NCBI RefSeq assembly: GCF_000143415.4
Contig: NW_003314466.1
Location: 1-41,494, forward strand
Direction: 5' to 3'
DNA: 41,494 nucleotides
Source of the DNA: Selaginella moellendorffii
Lineage: Eukaryota; Streptophyta; Lycopodiopsida; Selaginellales; Selaginellaceae
Within the stretch, counting starts at the first letter, position 1. Each line of letters starts with the position of its first letter. A program made the translations under genes and the position numbers. Below are positions 1 through 10,935 of this stretch, piece after piece. The notes below the pieces were generated by a model, which was not told where the DNA came from, did not search any database, and worked only from the letters and a program-made list of their open reading frames with translations.

Positions 1-405
1 CACTTGGTATCAAAGATATTCCTTAATTTAACTTTTATTAGTGATTAAGTATATCATCTCTTGATATTGGCAACTAAAGGTCCCATAAGTGGGGTTATAC
101 TCTAGGAGTAATGTGTCAAAAGAGTATAAATCTCCACTTTAATTTATATATGAATTTATAGGCATTGTGGTGGATAAAAAGGGGGACCAATAAAGTAATG
201 ACTTTGGAATCTTAGGGATTATAGAAGGTTTTCCTCAAAGAGTGAAATATGTGATCTATATAAGAGTTTGACTTAACAAATTAACTTTAATATAGTTATG
301 GTAAAAAACTATAGTTGGGATCCCTTGAAGGATGGGGACTCCTATACACTAAGATTATTCTTATGTAGTTAAGGATTGTGTTCATGAATTTAAGAATAAT
401 TATGG
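1..405. other. AT-rich noncoding stretch, retroelement debris
   Basis: No gene is visible. The window opens with a primer-binding-site-like string at about 4-15 (TTGGTATCAAAG), similar to the site after the LTRs of the TRIM that follows, so this may be the internal part of another decayed copy. The link is by similarity of a short site only. Confidence 0.4.
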
Positions 406-1240
406 TGTAAAAAACTAAAGAAAATAATTTGAGAGACAATCTATAAGGGTTTAAATATAGAGAGAAAAGGCTCATGAACAAGAGTGTCCCTCCTGTTTCA
501 ATTAGTTAAAAATCTTGGAATACTTAGGGTTAAGTGTCTTTAGGTTTGAATAGTATTGGCTAAGTGATCTCTTGGGAGTCCAAATTTAGAAGTTTACATT
601 TGGTATCGAAATGATCTCAGGTCTGATTTTGCTAGTTGGCTAGGGGAATCATACAACGTTATTGATATCTAGCATATCCAGTTTGCTCTAGGGGAATCAT
701 ATCACATATTGAGATTGACATCTGGCATGTTCAGTTTACTCCGGTTGGGCTCAACCAGAAGTGTTAAAAAAATAGAAGAGAGTTGTGGCTCTTAGCTTCC
801 ACTCATAAGGGTGTAAACTTGTAGGGAAGCATGGTAAATTATAAGCAACCAAAGAAAATTATTTGAGAAATGATTTATGAGGTTTAAATATAAAGAAAAA
901 AGGCTCATAAATAAAAGTACACCTCTTTTTTAATCAGTTAAGGGTTTTGGGATATTTGGAATTAAGTGTCCTTGGGTTTGAATAGTATTATGTTAGGTGC
1001 CTAAGAACCCAAAATTCAAGATTTTACATGTGGTATTAAAGAGATTTCAAGTTCGATTCAACTCAAAGGGTAGGGTGTGAAGAGAGCAAAGCTCTTGGGA
1101 GAGTTGCAATTATCAATTTTTGTTTATGAGGGCATGAATTTGCAAAGAAGTATAGTGGATTGTAAACAACTAAAGAGAATAATTTGAAAGACAATTCATA
1201 GATATTCAAATATAGAGAGAGGTGTAAGTCATAAATTTTT
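406..1240 (+). mobile_element. Old TRIM retrotransposon, LTR-internal-LTR-internal-LTR
   Basis: Three related LTRs lie in tandem: 406-598 (193 bp), 840-1028 (189 bp) and a truncated one from 1161 to about 1225-1240. The first two end in TTTACA and are followed by a degenerate initiator-Met primer-binding site (TTGGTATCGAAAT at 599; TGTGGTATTAAAGAG at 1029). The last sequence before the second and third LTRs reads like a degraded polypurine tract (GGAAGCATGGTAAAT; AAGAAGTATAGTGGAT). The same family is intact, in opposite orientation, at 15766-16291. The element is too short to encode protein, as is usual for TRIM or SMART elements, and must be mobilised in trans. The three-LTR layout points to unequal recombination between two LTRs. 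Confidence 0.8.
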
Positions 1241-2439
1241 CATTTTCAATTTGATAGTTTACCTCGTCTATCTAACCACCACTACCTTAGCCTTAGTTAA
1301 GTTTTCTTGTCAAGGTTCTGGCCTATTGTACTAGCTTTTACTTGTTTCTACTTGGATTCAACTATTCACTATATAAGCAATGGGGTGTCAGCCATCCATC
1401 CATGGATTCCCAAATTCTCTCCTAATTTCCCTCTCCAGGTGAAATTAGACTTAAAGTTTGGTTACACTCCCCGTAGGCATAATCAGCCAAGTATATCAAG
1501 CCTCCAAGTTTCTAACATCCCTTGGTACAATAAGACTTGATCATGGACCTTTTAAATCCCAAGTCTTGGGTGTATCTTTTACTTCAGAACTCTGGGGGGA
1601 AACACTATGGCCTAATGGCCTGATATGAGTACCTTTACTCCCCCACTTCTGTTTTAAAAAGAAGGCCCAAACCTTTAGGAAGGAATAAGAACCAATGAGT
1701 TATATGGTACTCAAGTGAGATATCACTTTATATAAGTTGGGAGCATTGCAATTTATTTCCCTTTTGAGAGTGGCCTCTCTCAAAAGGCCTCTCTTACACC
1801 ACTTGAGTCCATGTTCATTCCCACCCAATGCCACTAACCCTCACTCTCAACCTTAACTCGATTTGGAAACACTGTTCCTTTAAGATTACGTCCTAGACCT
1901 CACTATCCCTACTATACTTTTGAAACCCCTCCCCCCTCCTCCCCCTAGGAGACAATAGCTTTGGGCTTTCACTCTATGACTTGTATTAGTATTCAGACTT
2001 AGTCTCAGACCTAATTTTGAATTCTAAACTTGGCCTCATTCAATGAACTCTTTATCATTTCAGTTGTGATTTTGTGATCCTTTAACCTGTGACACCTCAA
2101 GAAGTTTGATTCGTTATAACTCCACAACCCATATCAAACATCTTTATTTAATCCTATGACTTGTTGACCATGTCTCTAGGGGCATCCCCCCACTTAGTGG
2201 TATGCCTAAGTCAATCTCCTTAGCTAGGAGCCCATGACAATGAAATATAGGTGTCCCTATACCCCTCACCTCACCTCGTTCTAATAGAGAGTTAGGACTA
2301 ATCTAGCCTTGCTTTACTAAAGAGTTAGCACTCGAACCCAACCTTTGTAAAATATATCTATAGATTTAATATCCCCTTTGGGAGTCAGGTGTAGCTGCAG
2401 TCGACCTAACTAAACCCATGCTAATTGGCTTACATTTGG
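1241..2439. other. Noncoding LTR-like relic with shared GC-rich module
   Basis: No convincing coding sequence. At about 1905-2010 lies a module (CTACTATACTTTTG, a C-rich run, then GCTTTGGGCTTTCAC and TTAGTATT) found again near 10185, 20130, and in reverse near 8820 and 40000. This marks the stretch as part of the same family of long LTR relics. It lies downstream of the minus-strand chromovirus and could include that element's 3' LTR, but no LTR ends were identified. Confidence 0.4.
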
Positions 2440-2509
2440 GTCCCAATATATGACATTACTCAATTTCACAAATGGATATTTTAATTAAATTTTATATAGG
2501 TATATAAAG

Positions 2510-2680
2510 TTCTACCTTGCAAAAATTCTTCCACTATATCTCGAGTGTTTACCAAATTCTCCTCCGGTTCCCATATTACTTTGTAAAGTGGAAATCCTTT
2601 CCACTATACATGGGACTCCTTCACCTCGCATCCTTGTTACTTGCTCTTGAGGATGACCTCAACCTCATATTCTTCCTACC
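2510..2680 (-). pseudogene. Chromodomain of the gypsy polyprotein (decayed)
   Basis: The minus-strand translation keeps the chromodomain signature WKGFPLYKVIWEPEENLVNT followed by EEFLQG. The aromatic and acidic positions of the canonical W-K-G...W-E-P-E core are present, but a frameshift lies just upstream. In intact chromoviruses this domain is at the integrase C-terminus and directs integration into marked chromatin. Here it is a fragment. Confidence 0.7.
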
Positions 2681-3399
2681 CTTGGATAACCTTAGGTAAA
2701 AGTTTCATTTGGTCTTTGCAAAGTGGGTCCTTAAAGTACAGTTTGAGTAAGTTCATATAGAATACAAAATGCATCTTCCCCATCTTTCTGGGAAGTCGGA
2801 GGCAATAATCCATTTTACAAATTTAAGCCTCAATCTCATAAGGCTCTATAAGCTTGCTTAAAGAACTTAAAATCAGTTCATTTCTAGAAATATATGCATT
2901 TTACCTTTGGATCAACTTCTAGTTGATCCCATTTGATAGCTTTAGATTCTTGGTGTTCAACCATACCTTCTCCCTAAGTTAGAACTTTTATTTTTTGGTT
3001 TGCATTTGTTGAGCCTATTCTAAGGAATCCCTCACTGGATTCCAAATGTTAAGTTTTTCCACTATGAACACCTCCACTGCAAGTAACTCTCCATAATACT
3101 CGGCCACGCCAAGTTTTATGAGACCTTCAATAACTCACCTTAACACTCGAATGTGGTGAGTTATTATAGCACATTTTTGCAAGTCCCAAATGATTTACCT
3201 AATCAGTCTGGTTTTCAAAGACATAGCATCATAAATAATCCTCCAGTTGCCTATTCACCTTTTATGTTTATTCATTTGTCAAAAAGTGTTATTACCATCA
3301 TACTTAAGTCAATACTCAATACTTATATGTAGGTGATAGGTTGTGCTAAATTTTAGTTTGGTGTAATACTACTCTAGGAGAGTTCTCTAGAACCTATTA

Positions 3400-3830
3400 G
3401 TAAAAATCTTATCTCGATCTAACATGATTCTTTCGGTCTCCCCCACACTCAAATCACTTGTTTGAAGAATAGCTTCGCCACACTTTCTACATCCACTTAT
3501 GTTGTAGTGGGTATGAAATGTGACATTTTAGAAAACCGATCCACCATTATAAATATTGTATCAAACCCCTCACTTGTGGGGAGTCTTGTGATGAAGTCCA
3601 TTGTAAAAAATTTCTATAGATGATTAGGAATTGGGAGGCTTTGCAAGAAGTCTTTAGTAGCCTTAGTCATGACCTTTATCTGTTGATATGTTGAACATGT
3701 CTTTACATAGTTTTGAATGTTCTTAGCAATGTCTGGCTAGTGATACTTTCTCTTAAGTAAACCCATCATCTTGGACACTCCGCTATGTCCCACAAGAGGT
3801 TCATTATAACACTCTTTTAAGGCTACTTTT
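3400..3830 (-). pseudogene. Gypsy integrase: HHCC zinc finger and catalytic core start (decayed)
   Basis: Reading from 3830 downward, the zinc-binding region is visible (GHSGVSKMMGLLKRKYHWPD and later CSTCQQIK), followed by the start of the catalytic core ([32 protein letters not shown]), which supplies the first catalytic Asp. Further downstream only scattered matches remain, such as a YNNSPHSS string around 3120-3140. In-frame stops are present. This is the continuation, after the LINE insertion, of the polyprotein whose RNase H lies near 7.0 kb. Confidence 0.8.
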
Positions 3831-3845
3831 CTTAGTTTCCCTTGT
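3831..3845. repeat. Target-site duplication, 3' side of the LINE
   Basis: CTTAGTTTCCCTTGT here matches CTTAGTTCCCCTTGT at 6689-6703 in 14 of 15 positions. Both sit in the gypsy pre-integrase motif (CIPQGxLRK type), so the duplication comes from the host element. Confidence 0.85.
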
Positions 3846-4478
3846 TAAACGGGGCCTTTTATTTTCCAGAAAAGCATAAAAAAAACTAGGCGTGGTTTCG
3901 TTGGGCACAAAACTAGCAAAAAGCCTTTATCTAGAAGGGCTTACAATGGAATTACCTACGGAGAGGGCGGTTGCTCATGAACTGGAACTCGAAAGTCTGC
4001 CCAGATGTGTCACTTGGAACCATTCGTCTGGTGGTGCCCACATCCATTCCCGAGTACCTACCTCCCCTTGCTTCCACAAGAAATGCTAGATCTATGCTTC
4101 TTTTCTCACTTTTTCTGGACCATTTTGCCCTCCTCTCTTTTCCAGTTGTAGGACACAGGCTGCTGCTGCAGTGATCATTCTAGTCCACACCTATGACACC
4201 ACCACCTTTGGTCCTTCGTCTTTGTCGTTAAAAATTCTGTTGCACCAGGCTTTCCACACTTCCCACAACATAATTCCTTGCAGTAGGTCCACTATCTCCG
4301 AGGGAACTCCTACTATGTCTTTTCTTGTCGTGTTGAGCTGGTCAAACCGTGGTACCCCTTCCCCTATTGAGGACCATTTCCAAGAGTCTATTCCATTTCA
4401 CATTCCTGTAGCAGCTTTGCCCCACACTGTCACTTCATACGTGAGGCACACTTGTCTTTGGGAATGTTGTTGCAGCAA

Positions 4479-4811
4479 CTAGCATGTGCTTCTCCACACG
4501 TCTTGTGCGCTTTCACATTCCCAAAGTATGTGCCTTTGTGTCTCCCTCGCTCCACATTTATTGCAAGATTGGTCCGGGAGATGTATGATTCGTTTAGATG
4601 GTAGTTGATCTTGCATAACCAACCACATGAAGTATCTTGTTTTCGCCGCCCATCTTCCTTTCCACAACCTCTTTAATATCGCCTGTTGTATCATGTCATG
4701 TATGTTAGCTCGTTTCATTCTTGATACCAGTAGCGCGGCTGAATGAATTTTCTTCCCAGTCTTGTCTCGTAAGCAAAGAACTCTTCCTGTGTCCTTCACT
4801 GCCAATTCCAT
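4479..4811 (-). pseudogene. LINE zf-RVT domain
   Basis: This 110-codon open stretch carries the zf-RVT pattern of plant L1-type LINEs: WAAKTRYFMWLVMQDQLPSK, then CNKCGARETQRHILWECESA, giving the C-x2-C...H-x3-C zinc-binding set followed by a conserved W. It lies after the RT and connector. The apparent start codon is internal, as the domain belongs to ORF2. Confidence 0.8.
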
Positions 4812-6004
4812 TCTGTTGGATCTCAGACCAACTTGCTTAGTTTTGGTTGCCTAAACTAGTACAGCCTGGCTACGAGGCCTTCCGTTATTGTCGGGTCCAT
4901 CGATGCTGTTTTCTTATCCATCCTTTGTACCCGTATCTGCTCTAATCTTGACATGTCCGGTCATATACTTTCCTCGGGCACCTTGTATGATAGCAATCAA
5001 CCAACCACCCCAACTTCGAAAGCAATACATTTGGCCTGATCTTGAGTTGCCGTATATATCACCTTTCCATCGGCTATCCACCACATTGGTGTCGTTTCTC
5101 TGACTTCCCTAATGCTCTGCTTGCAGTACCTTCGTGCGTCCTCAAAAGCTATTTCAAATTTTTTCCAATCAGTGCACCGAGATTTCCAGTCCATAAAACA
5201 CTTGTAGCATGTCTCTGTTCCTTTTTGTTTCCCCCATTTTCAACATCGAGTTGGCCTCTACAAATGTTCTCATCCCAGCACTGTGCAAGCCCCAGCATAC
5301 TTTGTCTATTCCTTTGTCCCCTATTTCTCCCAAGCATTTCCCCTTATATTGGAACAATTTGTTAAGGAATATTGGTTGTCGGTCCAGCTCGTAACTATTT
5401 GCTAGTTTTCTTTTGCTTTTGAACTCTTTCCATAGTCTGAATAGTTTCATTGAGAACGTATTTGGTCTTGGCATTTTTAAAGCACATTCAGCGAACAGCC
5501 ACCTTTCATCTTTTCCCCAATTCTGCCTCGTGTGTTCTAGTCTATCTGGGATGACCTTGAGCAGTTGGTGGTGTAGTAAGAGTTTCCAAGACTGGTTTCC
5601 AAGCATATTCATTCGATGAAAGATCTTGAATAATAGTGCCTTGCATTGTTCCTCTATATCGATTATGTTTATGCCCCCATCCTACTTCGCTCTTGTGACT
5701 AAGCTCCATCCAACCTTTGCCCCTCCTCTTGAGACTGTTGCATGTCCCTTCCATATGTATGTCCTGATGAGTTTGTTCATGTCTTTTAGTGTTTTCTTGC
5801 CTAAGTTCCATGCTGCTGCTAGAAACCAGATTGCCCCTAGCACGATATTGTTCGCCACTACACATTTTGTTGAGAAGGACAACTTTCGTGATGCCTAGAA
5901 TTTTAGTTGATCTCTGAGCTTGTCAACTGCTTTTTGATTATGCGGGAGACGGTTATAGTCCCAGCCCACTTGAAACCCCAAGTATCTTGTTGTTTCCCCT
6001 TGTT

Positions 6005-6688
6005 TCAGTCACTTAAAATCCTACTCCCCCCCCAGTTTGGCATGTCAGAACTTATTCCCATCGATTTTCCCCAGTTTATTCTTGAGTCTGCTGCCAAGTT
6101 GAAAAAGTTTAAATCCTCCTTGACTTTGCTCATGTTTTCTAGGGAGCCTGATGTTATGATTCCCGTGTCATCTACAAAGGCACTAGATTCCAACTGTGTT
6201 TCTGCTATCCCTGCTAGGTCTTGTAACGAGTCTCTGTACCCAGGTAAGACCAACCCCTCCAGCCCATCCACTCTTGCTAGATAATGTGGTAATGCATTGG
6301 CCGCGAAAAGGAACAAAAAAGGGGCCAAAGGACACTCTTGTTTTACTGACCATTGTAACTTGATCATGTTCCCACTGTCCTATTTATTGTAACCTTGCTT
6401 GATGCGCCTTGATATAAGGTGGTCATCCATTCTATAAACTTGTCTGGAATGCCAATTTTCCTCATTGTTGTTTGCAAAAACTCCCAGTCCACTCTATGGT
6501 ATGCCTTCTCATAATCCAAGAGTATTATTACCATCTCTAGTCCTTGGTCCTTTATTTGTTCTTATGTGAGCAACACTGTCAATGTGTTGTCTACCAACTG
6601 TCTACCTTCCACAAATCTGTTTTGGGTGTCATATATTGTTTTGGCAGTATCGGCCGTAATCTCTTAGTTAACATTTTGGCTACTATCT
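6005..6688 (-). pseudogene. LINE reverse transcriptase core (truncated)
   Basis: The minus-strand sequence contains the L1-type RT palm. A stretch readable near 6500-6380 covers the motif A region and the segment after it. The best open piece (6367-6005) has QECPLAPFLFLFAANALPHY (normally GxRQGCPLAP) and SAFVDDTGI, where the catalytic pair is FVDD instead of the usual FADD. The N-terminal fingers are cut off at 6688, where the target duplication begins. Confidence 0.82.
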
Positions 6689-6703
6689 CTTAGTTCCCCT
6701 TGT
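6689..6703. repeat. Target-site duplication, 5' side of the LINE
   Basis: Partner of 3831-3845 (one mismatch in 15). The gypsy frame read up to here (VNKVYIPQGELR) continues correctly at 3830 and below, which fixes the LINE boundaries. Confidence 0.85.
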
Positions 6704-6859
6704 GGAATATATACTTTGTTTACCTATAATAAATGAGTTTATATAACCCATTTTCTCTTTCCTAGATGGCTCACCTCTCTAGTGAGCATCCTGCTCCTCT
6801 TAGTTCCTTAGCAACACTTCTTGTGCTAGACTATTGTCCTCATATACTGTTCACGTATC

Positions 6860-7150
6860 ATCCCAAAAGGTTGTTGTGTTGGATATCACTAACTTTAAGC
6901 TTACTTTTTGACTTAGAGAATTTGCCACAATATTACTTTTCTTAAATTTATAAAAAATCTCACAATCAAACTCATTGAAAGCATTAGCCCATGGTAATGT
7001 TGCCACTCCTTGAGTGCTTTGACCACCAAAAATAGTTTCTTTTTATGGGCAGGCCATTTTTGTTGAGCATTGTTCAACTTCTTCAAAAAGAATGTCATTG
7101 GATGGTTGTTTTACTTCAAAATTGTGCCCAATGCAAAGTTTAAAATTTAT
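6860..7150 (-). pseudogene. Gypsy RNase H fragment
   Basis: Minus-strand translation reads FFLKKLNNAQQKWPAHKKKL followed by ALKEWQHY, the conserved RNase H stretch of plant Ty3/gypsy elements (S-x-K-L-x-x-A-x-x-N/K-W...EL-A-V-V-x-A-L-x-x-W-R/Q-H-Y). Flanking frames are broken. Confidence 0.75.
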
Positions 7151-7436
7151 GTTCTACCTCAAAGTCTTTACTAAAGTTTGGTAATGCTAACGCGGGAGTC
7201 TTCCTCAATTTCCCTTTGAAGTGGACAAATGCTACCTCATATTCAATTGTTTATACCATTTTCCTTTTTCCCATTTGGTATGTTTGATAAACTTTTGGTA
7301 GTAGTTGCATAACTCTAACAACATTTAACTTGTGTACATTTGGTAATCATTCCCATTCTTGGATCATTTGCATCTTCTCAAGGTCCACTCTGAGCACGTT
7401 CTTCCCCACCACATGCCCGAGAAACTTTACCTTTTA

Positions 7437-7985
7437 TTAAGCAAAGTCACATTTTCTCTCTTTAACATACAACTTATGTTCCTTTAGTTTCTCAAACACT
7501 TTTGTTAAGTGTTTGGCATGCTCCTTTAATGTCTCACTATAAATCATGATGTCGTCAATATAAATGACTAAAAAGTGATCTAGATAGGATACAAAAATAT
7601 GGTTCACCAATGCCGAGAACGTTGCCAGTGCATTGCACAACCCAAAAGGCATCATCAGAAACTCAGAGCTTCCATACCTCATCTGATAAGTTGTCTTCTT
7701 GACTTTAGGTTAATTCTTGAAAAGTATTTTGCCTTTCTCAATCTATTGAATAGATCCTCAATCCTTCATAAAGGGTATTTGTTCTTCTTTGTATACTTAT
7801 TAAGTAATTGATAGTCTATGCACATGTATATAGAGCCATCTTTCTTTTTCACAAATAACACTAACACACTATATGACAACTTACTCAATCTAACATATCT
7901 TTTATCCATCAACTTCTCAAGTTGGCACTTGAGATTCTTAAATTCGTTTTTGTTTAACCAATAAAGGGGATGAACCACCACCTTA
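7437..7985 (-). pseudogene. Gypsy reverse transcriptase (decayed)
   Basis: Two open pieces give the RT fingers and palm. At 7981-7766, [20 protein letters not shown] corresponds to the conserved KKDGSWRMCVDYRxLN motif. At 7682-7437, EFLMMPFGLCNALATF and VIYIDDIMIYS carry the FGL-NAP-TF-like motif and the YIDD catalytic pair. The segment linking them, with the first palm Asp, is disrupted at about 7690-7760. The order and motifs are those of Ty3/gypsy pol. Confidence 0.85.
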
Positions 7986-8313
7986 GCACTCTCGACTAGC
8001 TGGATATTATGTTCTATTGGTCGGGTAAGGGAACCCCGTCGATAATTCCTTTAGTACGGTATCTTAGCTAAATGTGGACCCCAACCCTATTATACTCCCT
8101 TTTTCACAAGTTATCATTGAAGTGCACCTTAATAGCTACATTTAATGCTGCTTTATAGTTGATTGAGGTCCAACATATCACCTTGCCCCGAGTCCAAGTT
8201 TGTAAGCTTGATATGAAGGCATGGAACACATCCATGTCGCCCATATCTATGATAAGGATCCTCTTGGTTGTAAACACATTCATATACTCTTGAATAGTTT
8301 TTGTCTATTTTAG

Positions 8314-9240
8314 TATTGCAAATGTGATTATGGGTATCGAAAGTTACTTGTCAGCTAGTCCTTTGGATATTCTCTCCTTACTATCATGACAGCAAGAGGT
8401 TGGTATTTATCAGTCCCTCTTATGCTAATGGAGTTAACTAAGCATTTCAAGAGACGAGCATAAGGACGAAATTCCTACGTGCTATTAGCTAAGCATACTT
8501 AGCCTAGTAAAGAGTTCTTATCTCATTATGTCTTGCACTGGCTAGTGACAAGAACCTCTGCATATTGAGAATAGTCCCTTAATATTGCCAGATGATAACT
8601 TACCATATCTGCCAAACATCCTCATTATCATGTCTTATGTGTTAGTCTTGTTTAGTTTTAATTTATGGAGAGTGTCTAGATTTGCTAATTTAGCATATCT
8701 ATGGAATGTAGAGATTGTTCTAAACACAATAGTGTGGGTCCCATATTCAAATTTGCAATCTAATGTCATTCCATATTTAGTAAGTTTTTATGTTTGTCCC
8801 AAAGACTAACTTTTGGTACCAAGGATGACTAGGGGTGAAAGCCCAAAGCATGCATTCCTAAATGGGAGGGGGGGGTTCCAAATGTATAGTAAGGATAGTG
8901 GGTAGGTCGAACATGGTTGATTAACCTAAGGTATAGTTTAGCTCCTACTTGCGTGCTTGTGTCTAAGCCTAAGTTCCATACCATGCTAGCTAGTGGAGTA
9001 CCCATATCTTCATGTTAGGCCACCAGTATATTAAACTAGTGCTAAACTCTATTTAGCTCCATTTTGCATGTTAGTCTTAGCATTGGGATGCTAGATATTA
9101 TAAGACTATTCTTACGTCACTCTGTGCTTTTGTCCCTTTACTCCTTGGGTTGAACGCTTGGGAGTTGCTCTATGTTCTAGTTCCTTTACTCCTTGGTTCC
9201 ATACTTATTAAACAAGTATATAACTTAATGACGTAAGTTT
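8314..9240 (+). repeat. Long LTR relic, left inverted arm
   Basis: From TATTGCAAATGTG near 8314 this stretch matches, in reverse complement, the sequence running from about 16378 down to 15323 and then from 10497 down to about 9830. That partner is split by two later insertions (the gag-only element and the TRIM). Matches include the TGTTGTAAATGTGAC start, one copy of the 104-bp unit tripled in the other arm, the module GGTGAAAGCCCAAAGC near 8835, and the stretch from CCTAAGTTCCATACCAT to CCATTTTGCATG near 8965-9075. It preserves the empty site of the gag-only element near 8590-8620. Confidence 0.7.
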
Positions 9241-9740
9241 AGTGTTTGGGACTTATGAAGTAAGTAAGTTTAATAACATAACCCTTTACAACACCATTCA
9301 GTAAAGTAAGCCCCACCATTGCAAAATCATCATCAAGCACATAGTTTTTCCATATTGGCATGTCAACTTTACCTTTGTCAATATTATTTGATTGCTTTTA
9401 GTTTTTAGTGTTGGATTACATTACATTGAGTCTTGAATGTGGTGATTCACTCCTTGATGATGTATTATATATAGCTGAGTATTATCAAAGGATTAGTCTC
9501 AGATGCTAAGTATAGTATCTTCAACCTTGGTTAGTCTAGTTGCTAAAGAGTTTTGAGTGGTGATTTGCTCTCTCTTTTCTTTAGTTTTGCTATAATGTTG
9601 ATGGCATTGAAATGATGCTCTATCGTTGACATTGTTACTATCAAGATTCAAGTGAAATGAAATGTCTCTTGAAAAAATTGATATTGAGTTTCTGTAGCAT
9701 ATATGGTTTTTACCCTTTATCCTATGGTGATTTACCATAG
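9230..9740 (+). repeat. LTR-element segment, inverted copy of 18170-18800
   Basis: No gene. Reverse-complement similarity to about 18170-18800 is clear at several points: ACAAGTATATAACT with GTTTAGTGTTT; ACAACACCATT-AGTAAA; GGTGATTCACTCCTTGA; and the end with AGTATCTTCAA. It appears to be the noncoding continuation of the LTR relic that starts near 8314. Confidence 0.6.
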
Positions 9741-9829
9741 GATAACAACGAAGTGGAACCTAAACCATCCATGTGCCACATGTCATGTATCTAAAGGATA
9801 GTGGTATGAAACCCAAGTTTCATAGCCTT

Positions 9830-10497
9830 GGGCCACTAAACAAAGAACAGAGCCAAACTCCTAAGTATGGAGCGAAGGAGCGAAGGTACTAGAGCACAGA
9901 GTGACTTTCGAGCATATAGCCCAAAGAGCAAAGGACAAGAGCACAAAGCGACTTGAAACAGTCCTAGAGCATCCAGTATTCCAATGCCAAGACCAGCATG
10001 CAAAATAGAGCCAAACAAAGTCTAGTGGTATTTCAACATATTAGTGGCCTAACACAAGGATATATGGGTACTCCACCAACTAATATGGTATGGAACTTAG
10101 GATTAAATCCACGCAAGACACAAAGCAAAAATAGGCATGCAAACGAGAGCTAGACTATACCTCAAGTTGGTCAGTCATGCCTAACCTATTGATTATCCCT
10201 ACTATACATTTAAAACCCCCCTCCCCCCTCCTTTGAGGAACACACGCTTTGGGCTTTCACCCTAAGCCTCCCTTAGTATCAGGAGTTAGTCTCTAGGACA
10301 AACTTGAAACTTATTAAATATAAAATATCCTTAGATTGTGAATTTAGACACGGGATGAACACCATTGTGTTCAAAATAATCTCTACATTCCATAAATATG
10401 CCAAATAAGTAAATCTAAACACTTTCCATAAATAGTATTTGGGATCGGAATGAGACTAACACAAAAGGTGTGATAGCGAAGGTGTTTGATAGATATG
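9830..10497 (-). repeat. Long LTR relic, right inverted arm (first part)
   Basis: Inverted partner of about 8600-9240. It includes the module CTACTATACATTTAAAACCCC...GCTTTGGGCTTTCACCC near 10198-10262 and ends at the insertion point of the gag-only element; the arm resumes at 15323. The region 9741-9829 between the arms is unexplained noncoding sequence. Confidence 0.65.
10493..10497. repeat. 5-bp target duplication (ATATG), left
   Basis: ATATG directly precedes the left LTR and recurs at 15323-15327 directly after the right LTR. The paralogous uninterrupted sequence near 8590-8620 (minus strand) has a single ATATG. Confidence 0.9.
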
Positions 10498-10916
10498 TGG
10501 AGAAGGGAGAAAAAGACAAGCTCAAGGATTCAAGCTTAGGAAAGTAAACTTGAGAGGTTCAAGGTTAGGACTGTATTCCTAACCTTGACGTGAGCAGTAG
10601 CGACTATAAAAGTAGGACTTAGAATGTTTTTAGACTTATCCCTAATACAAAATACATTGCAATACATTGTCTTTCTGCTTATCTCTTCGGCTCTTCACAA
10701 CAATGTCTTACTTACCCACCGCCTTCAAGGGATCAAAGGCGTGGGACTAGCACCTTCAAGCACTTGTTCACAGTCTCAACTTGGCTTGGCACAAACAGGT
10801 AAATGCATTCTTCTTGTAGTGTAGTTTTAGTTTTAGGGACTAGATTAGATTTGAAACTCCTAGGAAAATCTCGTGTGGACGTTTTCCTCCCAGATTAGAG
10901 ATTCCAGGAGTTTTCA
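10498..10916 (+). repeat. Left LTR of the gag-only element
   Basis: Begins TGGAGAAGGGAG and ends GGAGTTTTCA (TG...CA). It contains a perfect 11-bp stem hairpin (CAAGGTTAGGA, loop CTGTAT, then the complement) at 10560-10587, a TATA box (TATAAAAG) at 10605 and a second hairpin around 10719-10745 (CCACCGCCTT / AAAGGCGTGG). Confidence 0.92.
10605..10612 (+). promoter_or_regulatory. TATA box in the left LTR
   Basis: TATAAAAG lies 17 bp after the perfect hairpin and is conserved in the right LTR at 15011. In LTR retrotransposons the genomic RNA starts just downstream of such a box, marking the U3/R boundary. Function is inferred from position. Confidence 0.6.
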
Positions 10917-10917
10917 C

Positions 10918-10935
10918 TGGTGACCACGGTGGGAT
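10918..10935 (+). promoter_or_regulatory. Primer-binding site of the gag-only element
   Basis: TGGTGACCACGGTGGGAT starts one base after the left LTR. The opening TGG pairs with the CCA end of a tRNA. I could not assign the tRNA; it is not the initiator-Met site used by the TRIMs in this window. Confidence 0.7.

Larger units (their letters stand above)
3846..6688 (-). mobile_element. 5'-truncated L1-type LINE inserted in the gypsy element
   Basis: A 2.84-kb minus-strand non-LTR retrotransposon bounded by a 15-bp target duplication. It begins (high coordinate) inside the reverse transcriptase, so the 5' UTR, ORF1, endonuclease and the start of RT are missing, as is common for target-primed insertions. 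Downstream order is RT, a long thumb/connector region, zf-RVT, and a C-terminal segment with LWEVWKAWCNRIFNDK near 4250. The 3' end has only a short A-rich tail (AATAAAAGGCCCCGTTTA on the minus strand). The frame is broken repeatedly, for example between 5.2, 5.6 and 6.0 kb. Not capable of autonomous movement. Confidence 0.88.
2440..8313 (-). mobile_element. Decayed Ty3/gypsy chromovirus, split by a LINE
   Basis: On the minus strand the pol order is reverse transcriptase (about 7985-7437), RNase H (about 7150-6860), integrase (about 3830-3400) and chromodomain (about 2680-2510). This order with a C-terminal chromodomain is that of Ty3/gypsy chromoviruses. Stop codons and frameshifts interrupt every domain, so the element is dead. 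No gag or protease was recognised; upstream of the RT only a linker reaches about 8300, where an oppositely oriented LTR relic begins. A LINE (3846-6688) sits between RNase H and integrase, and its flanks rejoin the conserved pre-integrase motif exactly. Confidence 0.85.

Noticed and set aside
4171-5898. Several plus-strand ORFs over the LINE
   Set aside because: They are antisense to the recognisable RT and zf-RVT frames and show no domain.
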